From: Nitratifractor sp. | GTDB taxonomy: Bacteria; Campylobacterota; Campylobacteria; Campylobacterales; Sulfurovaceae | Reading direction: 5' to 3' | NCBI GenBank assembly: GCA_015490055.1 | Contig: WFYP01000229.1 | Location: 1 to 10,981 of the forward strand | Length of the DNA stretch: 10,981 bases | Part shown: positions 7,003 through 10,981 of the stretch, piece by piece | How the letters are laid out: each line of letters opens with the position of its first letter | Numbering within the stretch: the stretch's first letter is position 1 | Translations under genes and position numbers: made by a program | Notes under the pieces: model-generated | What the model saw: the letters and a program-made list of their open reading frames with translations, nothing else | What the model was told of the DNA's origin: nothing | The model's database searches: none

Positions 7003-7704
7003 ATGTACAAAATAGATGAGATACCATTTTTTGCAAACTTACCAAAACCTTACCATAATATGATAAAAGATAAACTCTTTGAAAAACATTATAAAAAGAA
7101 TAGTATTGTCTTTTTTGAAGGTGATAGAAGTAAATATATGTATATAGTATTAGAGGGTAGTGTAAAGATGTATAAAACTACTCCTAAGGGTAATCAGATA
7201 CATATAAACATACTTAATGCACCATCTCTTATAGGCGAATATATATACTTTGAAGATCAACCATTTCCTGCTACTTGTGAATTTATTACAGATGGAGTAA
7301 TTGGTTTAATGCCTTTTAGTTTGATAGAAGATTTACTAACTAATAAAGATTTCTCAAAAGCAATTATACGCTCTCTTACCGGAAAAATTGCACTTTTATC
7401 TACGCTTATTCATCAAGAGACTGTTCTTAGTTCAGAAGCTAAAGTTGCAGATATTATTCTTCGTAAAGAGTCTATTTTCCAAAGACTTAAAAATAGTGAA
7501 ATTGCCTCTATATTAAATGTAACTCCAGAGACATTTTCAAGAATTCTAGCAAAGTTTAAAAAAGAGGGCATTATATCTATGAAATCTCATAAATTAGAGA
7601 TTTTAGATAGAGAAAAACTTATGAGTATCTTGGAAACTAACAAAGTAAAAGAGTGCACAGATTGTATAGTTAATTTTAAGAAGCAGATAGGGTTTGAAGA
7701 GTAA
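7003..7704 (+). CDS. Crp/Fnr-family transcriptional regulator, probably DNR/NnrR-like
   Basis: A 233-residue regulator with an N-terminal cNMP-type beta-roll (about 5-115), dimerisation helix (about 116-140) and C-terminal winged HTH (about 145-205). A longer reading from GTG at 6970 exists, but GGGAGG (6992-6997), five bases before ATG 7003, selects this start. The recognition helix VTPETFSRILAKFK contains ETFSR (Glu176, Ser179, Arg180), the ExxSR that in FNR reads TTGAT. The N-terminus has no cysteines, so it is not an Fe-S FNR. Its only cysteines are Cys92 and a C-terminal CTDC (218-221) beyond the HTH. Position after the heme d1 genes and the matching boxes before nirF and itself suggest control of denitrification in response to nitric oxide, as in DNR/NnrR. 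The ligand is not visible in the sequence; a CRP-like role remains possible. Confidence 0.88.
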   Translation: MYKIDEIPFFANLPKPYHNMIKDKLFEKHYKKNSIVFFEGDRSKYMYIVLEGSVKMYKTTPKGNQIHINILNAPSLIGEYIYFEDQPFPATCEFITDGVIGLMPFSLIEDLLTNKDFSKAIIRSLTGKIALLSTLIHQETVLSSEAKVADIILRKESIFQRLKNSEIASILNVTPETFSRILAKFKKEGIISMKSHKLEILDREKLMSILETNKVKECTDCIVNFKKQIGFEE

Positions 7705-7712
7705 AATTATAG

Positions 7713-7734
7713 TGTGCAGTATCATTACTGCACA
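7713..7734. terminator. Hairpin between convergent regulator and uppP genes
   Basis: TGTGCAGT (7713-7720) and ACTGCACA (7727-7734) form a perfect 8-bp stem with a 6-nt loop, between the stops of the plus-strand regulator and minus-strand uppP. The minus strand continues into a T-rich stretch (CTATAATTTTAC), so it is a better terminator for uppP than for the regulator. It may act both ways. Confidence 0.6.
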
Positions 7735-7750
7735 GAAGTTGTAAATATAC

Positions 7751-8551
7751 TTAATTATGTAGAGGACAATCCTGATTGTACCAAATACACAATAGCAGAA
7801 ATACTCCAAATATAACTCTATAAGCACCAAACCAATTTAATGAGTAATGCTCTACAAATTTTAAGAAAACTTTTACAGTAATATATGCCACCACAAAACT
7901 AACTACAAAACCAACTGCTAATACAGTGCCATTTATTGTTGTAAAGGTGTGTATATTTTTTAAAAACTCATATCCACTTGCGGCTAGCATTGTCGGAATT
8001 GCAAGTAAAAAACTAAAGTCTGCCGCTGTTTTTCTGCTAAGCCCACTAAGCATTCCTCCAACTATTGTAGAGCCACTTCGGCTTGTACCTGGAATTAGTG
8101 CAAATACTTGTGAAAAGCCAACAATTAAAGCTTGTTTCATACTTACATCTTCGACATTAGTAATTAACTCTTTCTCATTTTTCTTTTGGTAAAAATACTC
8201 TACAATAAAAAATATAATACCACCAATTATAAACATCCAAGCTGAGGTTGTTATTGTAAACAGCTCTTTAATTTGGTGCCTAAATATAAAACCAATTACA
8301 GCTAGTGGCAAGAAAGCAGCTATTACCTTTTTCCAAAGCCCTATCTCTTTTAAATTAAGTTTATTCAGATAAATCAGCATAATAGCCAAAGTAGCCCCAA
8401 GCTGAATAATAACTTCAAAAGCTACCATAGCTTCACTCTGTTTTAAACCTAAAAGATTAGATGTAATAATCATATGTGCAGTAGAAGATATTGGCAAAAA
8501 CTCTGTAATACCCTCTACAATTCCTAAAATAATGCTGTCTATAATATTCAT
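7751..8551 (-). CDS. uppP: Undecaprenyl-diphosphatase UppP (BacA family)
   Basis: Inner-membrane phosphatase of 266 residues that removes a phosphate from undecaprenyl diphosphate, recycling the lipid carrier for peptidoglycan and surface polysaccharide synthesis; overproduction is known to give bacitracin resistance in other bacteria. The two signature regions are present: EGITEFLPISSTAH (13-26, with Glu13 and Glu17) and PGTSRSG (154-160, with Arg158). About seven or eight hydrophobic segments fit the family, as does the length. The start has AAAAGGAA upstream. It lies 130 bp downstream of dedA on the same strand, separated by a repeat mosaic with no obvious promoter of its own, so the two may be co-transcribed. 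Nothing ties it to denitrification. Confidence 0.95.
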   Translation of the reverse strand: MNIIDSIILGIVEGITEFLPISSTAHMIITSNLLGLKQSEAMVAFEVIIQLGATLAIMLIYLNKLNLKEIGLWKKVIAAFLPLAVIGFIFRHQIKELFTITTSAWMFIIGGIIFFIVEYFYQKKNEKELITNVEDVSMKQALIVGFSQVFALIPGTSRSGSTIVGGMLSGLSRKTAADFSFLLAIPTMLAASGYEFLKNIHTFTTINGTVLAVGFVVSFVVAYITVKVFLKFVEHYSLNWFGAYRVIFGVFLLLCIWYNQDCPLHN

Positions 8552-8573
8552 TTGTTTTATTCCTTTTAGTCAT

Positions 8574-8631
8574 AAAAGCGAAGAGCTCAGAGCTTAGAGC
8601 CTAGAGCTAACAAGGTAGCTTCGCTTTTTTT
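8574..8631 (+). terminator. Terminator-like hairpin with T-run facing plus strand
   Basis: AAAAGCGAAG (8574-8583) pairs with CTTCGCTTTT (8619-8628), followed by a run of seven T (8625-8631). The 35-base loop holds the heptad repeats. The A-tract, GC stem and T-run match a Rho-independent terminator reading rightwards, yet the flanking genes both read leftwards. It may block antisense transcription, or be a by-product of the repeat. Confidence 0.5.
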
Positions 8632-8712
8632 AATGTGGCATAGCCACAAATATCAAACGCGACGAAGTCGCACAATTAGCTCTAAGCTCTCGGCTCTAAG
8701 CTCTTCGCTTTT
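8574..8712. repeat. Inverted-repeat mosaic built of AGAGCTN heptads
   Basis: Left arm 8574-8610 and right arm 8676-8712 are 37 bp each and complementary at 33 of 37 positions. Each arm is an AAAAGCGA start followed by four tandem 7-bp units of consensus AGAGCTN (8582-8609; minus strand 8704-8677). The 65-bp spacer holds two perfect small palindromes, TGTGGC-ATA-GCCACA (8634-8648) and GCGAC-GAA-GTCGC (8659-8671). A third, TATGCC-GTAT-GGCATA (8714-8729), lies just outside, inside dedA. The right arm encodes the end of DedA. It resembles a REP/BIME-type or small mobile repeat; the family cannot be named. Confidence 0.8.
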
Positions 8713-9284
8713 CTATGCCGTATGGCATAAAAAACAATCAAAATTGTAACTAAAATTAGCGTAATTATGGTTATCTCTTTTAGGTATTTGTGAATTAATT
8801 CTTGATTTGCCCCTAAAAAGTAGCCTAGCATTGTAAGAACAATCACCCAAATACCAGCACCTAAAACTGTATAAATAGTAAACTTAATGCCATTCATCTT
8901 TGCCAAACCAGCTGGAAACGAAATATATTGTCTAATTCCAGGAATTAACCTACCGGTAAATGTAGAAATATGCCCATGCTTTTCAAAAAAGCTCTCTAAT
9001 TTATCTACCTTTTCATGGCTCATAAGTTTAAGCAAAAGGGCACGCCCAAATTTTGAAGCTAGAATATAGTTAAACCAAGCCCCACTTAAACTGCCAAGTA
9101 CCCCAACAATTAACACTAAAGTTAAATTCATATCACCTTTATAAGCTAAATAACCTGCTGGTATCATCACAACTTCGCTAGGAAATGGAAAAAAACTACT
9201 CTCTAAAAACATTAAAGCAAATATCCCAATATAGCCCATAGAGCCTATTGTTTGCACTAAATAATTAACTACTTCTTGTAACAT
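8682..9284 (-). CDS. DedA-family (VTT domain) inner-membrane protein
   Basis: A 200-residue integral membrane protein of the DedA/SNARE-associated family, linked in other bacteria to undecaprenyl-phosphate or phospholipid transport, envelope integrity and proton-motive force. Family landmarks are FLESSFFPFPSEVVMIPAG (26-44) and GRLIPGIRQYISFPAGLAKM (111-130), the latter with the conserved Arg/Pro/Gly re-entrant region. Hydrophobic segments cover about 15-30, 53-75, 135-160 and 168-188. The start has GGGAG eight bases upstream and a -10 TGCTATAAT. It precedes uppP on the same strand; both handle undecaprenyl lipids, so pairing makes functional sense. An oddity is that residues 192-200 (KAKSLEPRA) and the stop are encoded by the right arm of the heptad repeat, suggesting the original C-terminus was replaced. 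Confidence 0.93.
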   Translation of the reverse strand: MLQEVVNYLVQTIGSMGYIGIFALMFLESSFFPFPSEVVMIPAGYLAYKGDMNLTLVLIVGVLGSLSGAWFNYILASKFGRALLLKLMSHEKVDKLESFFEKHGHISTFTGRLIPGIRQYISFPAGLAKMNGIKFTIYTVLGAGIWVIVLTMLGYFLGANQELIHKYLKEITIITLILVTILIVFYAIRHRKAKSLEPRA

Positions 9285-9332
9285 TAAATAACTCCCATAA
9301 AAGTTGTGATATTATAGCAAGATATTTAAAAA
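9265..9332. repeat. Direct repeat, copy 1 (dedA start and promoter)
   Basis: This 68-bp segment matches 10828-10895 in 59 of 68 positions without gaps. It spans the first dedA codons, its ribosome-binding site and its promoter. The last 34 bases (9299-9332), which hold the -10, are identical in both copies; most differences fall in the 9-base Shine-Dalgarno region (9290-9298). Confidence 0.9.
9311..9319 (-). promoter_or_regulatory. Extended -10 promoter of dedA
   Basis: On the minus strand TGC-TATAAT is an extended -10 (TGn plus consensus hexamer), 26 bp upstream of the dedA start. No -35 is evident; the upstream DNA is T-rich, as is common for Campylobacterota promoters. Confidence 0.65.
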
Positions 9333-9379
9333 AGATTTAGATAGATTGTAAAATAAAAATAAATTTCATCCAAACCTAA

Positions 9380-9416
9380 TTATCGTTTTGATATTATAAT
9401 AATATAAAAACGATAA
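9380..9416 (+). promoter_or_regulatory. 17-bp-armed palindrome over the ATPase gene promoter
   Basis: Left arm 9380-9396 and right arm 9400-9416 pair at 16 of 17 positions (only G9390/A9406 fails) around a TAA loop. The outer arms are TTATCGTTTT and AAAACGATAA. A -10 candidate (TATAAT 9395-9400, or TGATATTAT 9389-9397) lies inside, and the right arm touches the AAAAGG ribosome-binding site (9415-9420). It could be a repressor operator or an mRNA hairpin controlling translation. Confidence 0.7.
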
Positions 9417-9426
9417 AAGGCTAAAT

Positions 9427-10809
9427 ATGTTTGTAAATCGTCAAAAAGAGTTAAAACTACTAGAAGATGAGTACACAAGTCAAGGCTTTAAATTTACAGT
9501 ACTCTATGGACGACGGCGCGTAGGCAAAACGACTCTCATAAAAGAGTATATTTCATCTAAACCTTATGTATATTTTTTAGTAACGCTTGAATCGCTACCT
9601 ATTATCATAAAGCGTTTTCAAAATTTGGTAGCTGATTTTTTAGAAGATGAGTTTCTCAGAGAGATTGAGTTAAAGAGTTTTGAACAGATTTTTTCCTATT
9701 TAGCCAAACAGAATCTCTCTAAAAAAGTTGTAGTTGTTATTGATGAGTTTCAATATCTTGGAAAGCTTGATAAGTCTATTCCCTCTCAGTTTCAATATAT
9801 TGTCGATGAAATACTCAAAAGTAAAAATATTCATCTGGTGCTTTGTGGCTCTATTATCTCTATGATGTATGAACAGACACTCTCTTACAGTTCACCTCTC
9901 TATGGACGGCGAACCAGTAGTATTAAACTTGAGGCTTTAAACTTTGAGTATCTCTCCTCTTTTTTTCCTAGAAAAAATGAGATTGAGCTTATTGAACTCT
10001 ATACTGTTTTATATGGTGTGCCTAAATATTTGGAGCTTTTTAAAGCGAGTGGTGATATTTTTGAAGCCATAGAGAAGAATATTTTGGATAAAAATGCTTT
10101 TCTCTATGAAGAGCCTAGATTTATTTTGCAAAATGAGGTCAATGAACCAATGACCTACTTTACAATCTTGGAGACTATCGCAAATGGGGAGCATAAGTTA
10201 GGTAACATTGCAGGAAAATTAAATAAAAATGTTCAAAATATCACTTCGTTTATTAGTAAACTGATTGAGTTAGAGGTTATCTATAAAGAGGTTCCTATTA
10301 CAGAAAAACTTCCTAACAAAAGTAAAAAGGGACTCTATTTTATCAAAGATAACTTTTTTAGGTTTTGGTTCTCTTATGTTTTACCCTACAAAAGTCAGTT
10401 AGAGTTGGGAAACAGCAACTATGCCATGGCAAAAATTAAAGAGAACTTTTCAAGTTTTGTAGCAAAAGTCTATGAGGATTTATCGGTAGAGTTTGTACTA
10501 AAAAATTATCCTCTTTTAAAAGCTGGTCGTTGGTGGAGCAAAGATGAAGAGATAGATGTAGTAGGCGTAGGTGAAGAGTTTATCTTGGTGGGTGAATGCA
10601 AATACTCAAATAAAAAAGTAGGCATAGATATACTTCAAGAGTTAGAGAGGAAAAGTAAAAAGATAGAACTAAAATTACCTGTTAAACACTATCTTCTCTT
10701 TTCTAAGAGTGGATTTACTGAAGATTTATTAGAAGTTGAGAAAAGTAGAGATGATGTAGTTTTGGTAAAAGTTTTAACACCTGTTAATAAAGATAAAATA
10801 TCGAGTTAA
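9427..10809 (+). CDS. AAA-family ATPase with C-terminal DUF234/PD-(D/E)XK-like domain
   Basis: A 460-residue protein of the ATPase_2-plus-DUF234 class, often called archaeal-type ATPase; its function is unknown. The Walker A motif is GRRRVGKT (28-35) and Walker B is VVVVIDEFQYL (101-111; Asp106, Glu107). A sensor-like LVLCGS (137-142) and YGRRTSS (159-165) follow. Residues about 235-300 suit a winged helix (GNIAGKLNKNVQNITSFISKL). The C-terminal part begins NFFRFWFSYVLP (309-320) and contains EEIDVV...LVGECKY, where Asp377, Glu390 and Lys392 match a PD-(D/E)XK nuclease-like core. AAAAGG six bases upstream supports the start. It is unrelated to its neighbours, lies opposite to dedA and is flanked by two 68-bp direct repeats, signs of a lineage-specific insertion. 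Roles in DNA metabolism or defence are guesses. Confidence 0.9.
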   Translation: MFVNRQKELKLLEDEYTSQGFKFTVLYGRRRVGKTTLIKEYISSKPYVYFLVTLESLPIIIKRFQNLVADFLEDEFLREIELKSFEQIFSYLAKQNLSKKVVVVIDEFQYLGKLDKSIPSQFQYIVDEILKSKNIHLVLCGSIISMMYEQTLSYSSPLYGRRTSSIKLEALNFEYLSSFFPRKNEIELIELYTVLYGVPKYLELFKASGDIFEAIEKNILDKNAFLYEEPRFILQNEVNEPMTYFTILETIANGEHKLGNIAGKLNKNVQNITSFISKLIELEVIYKEVPITEKLPNKSKKGLYFIKDNFFRFWFSYVLPYKSQLELGNSNYAMAKIKENFSSFVAKVYEDLSVEFVLKNYPLLKAGRWWSKDEEIDVVGVGEEFILVGECKYSNKKVGIDILQELERKSKKIELKLPVKHYLLFSKSGFTEDLLEVEKSRDDVVLVKVLTPVNKDKISS

Positions 10810-10847
10810 TGATATTGAAGGTGTGCGTTAACGACTTCTTGTGACAT
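10806..10847 (-). pseudogene. Remnant of a dedA 5' end
   Basis: On the minus strand, ATG at 10847-10845 opens a 13-codon reading frame, MSQEVVNAHLQYH, ended by TAA at 10808-10806. The first seven residues match the start of the intact DedA (MLQEVVN), with one replacement and synonymous changes GTA/GTC and AAT/AAC. After that all similarity stops. It overlaps the last base pairs of the ATPase gene. It looks like a leftover of a dedA copy and not a working gene. Confidence 0.6.
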
Positions 10848-10895
10848 TAAATTCTCTTCGTAAAAGTTGTGATATTATAGCAAGATATTTAAAAA
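10828..10895. repeat. Direct repeat, copy 2 (dedA remnant and promoter)
   Basis: This is the second copy of the 68-bp repeat, 1563 bp from the first in the same orientation, so the pair brackets the ATPase gene. The last 34 bases (10862-10895) are identical to copy 1. The Shine-Dalgarno stretch differs (AAGAGA in place of GGGAG) but is still a plausible ribosome-binding site. Confidence 0.9.
10874..10882 (-). promoter_or_regulatory. Duplicate of the dedA extended -10 promoter
   Basis: TGC-TATAAT on the minus strand, identical to the dedA promoter and its surroundings. If active it would produce leftward transcripts running antisense into the 3' end of the ATPase gene. Confidence 0.55.
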
Positions 10896-10913
10896 GTAGT
10901 AGATATTATCTCT

Positions 10914-10981
10914 CTATTTTATAAAATATTCCCAAAATGGTATAACTTTTATATCTTCTATTGTATCGCTTTGTTTATATG
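10914..10981 (-). CDS. Possible 3' end of a minus-strand gene (partial)
   Basis: From the right edge the minus strand reads YKQSDTIEDIKVIPFWEYFIK and stops with TAG at 10916-10914. The amino-acid mix is protein-like and the stop lies just upstream of the duplicated dedA promoter, as expected for the original upstream neighbour of dedA. Only 21 residues are visible, too few to name the protein, and a chance ORF is possible. Confidence 0.4.
   Translation of the reverse strand, partial: YKQSDTIEDIKVIPFWEYFIK

Noticed and set aside
7603..7830. Minus-strand 75-codon ORF overlapping the ends of the regulator and uppP
   Set aside because: It runs antisense to both gene ends and through the terminator hairpin, has a low-complexity hydrophobic make-up and no ribosome-binding site that stands out.
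8574..8712. CRISPR array, because of the repeated AGAGCTN units
   Set aside because: Units are contiguous 7-mers without spacers, and there are no cas genes.
9389..9406. TTGAT-like half-site before the ATPase gene as an FNR box
   Set aside because: No ATCAA partner at the right distance; the symmetry here belongs to a different palindrome.
10009..10194. Minus-strand ORF inside the ATPase gene
   Set aside because: Fully embedded in a well-supported gene with clear motifs on the plus strand.
10797..10816. AATATC/GATATT hairpin at the end of the ATPase gene as terminator
   Set aside because: Only six AT-rich base pairs and no T-run after it.

Overview
The window is AT-rich, with tightly packed genes and T-rich or extended -10 promoters. 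Its denitrification genes resemble those of Campylobacterota such as Sulfurimonas or Sulfurovum. The genus is inferred from composition and gene content and cannot be proven here. Most of the left two thirds (1-7704, plus strand) is a gene cluster for cytochrome cd1 nitrite reductase and heme d1 synthesis. It contains nirS (5' end cut by the window edge), a pentaheme cytochrome c, nirF, a small periplasmic thioredoxin-fold protein, a monoheme cytochrome c (nirC-like), the radical SAM enzyme nirJ, a uroporphyrinogen-III C-methyltransferase (nirE/cobA) and a Crp/Fnr-family regulator.

The regulator gene and nirF are each preceded by a perfect FNR-type box, TTGAT-N4-ATCAA. Both boxes sit at the same distance from a -10 element, as in class II activated promoters. 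The regulator has the ExxSR recognition helix expected to read TTGAT but lacks the N-terminal cysteines of true FNR. A DNR/NnrR-like nitrogen-oxide regulator that controls the nir genes and itself is therefore the simplest model. NirE starts the branch from uroporphyrinogen III, and NirJ and NirF act late in heme d1 synthesis. The small cytochrome, and perhaps the pentaheme protein, would carry electrons to NirS. The siroheme decarboxylase genes (nirD/L/G/H) and a separate nirN are not in this window.

The right third changes character. On the minus strand lie uppP (undecaprenyl-diphosphatase) and upstream of it dedA (membrane protein). They are separated by a mosaic of inverted heptanucleotide repeats and small palindromes that also encodes the last codons of DedA. 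Beyond dedA is a plus-strand gene for an AAA ATPase fused to a DUF234/PD-(D/E)XK-like domain, behind a 17-bp-armed palindrome.

This ATPase gene is bracketed by two 68-bp direct repeats. Each repeat carries the dedA promoter and the first codons of dedA, which suggests the ATPase gene was inserted into the dedA promoter region or that a tandem dedA paralogue was destroyed. The last 68 bases look like the 3' end of another minus-strand gene.
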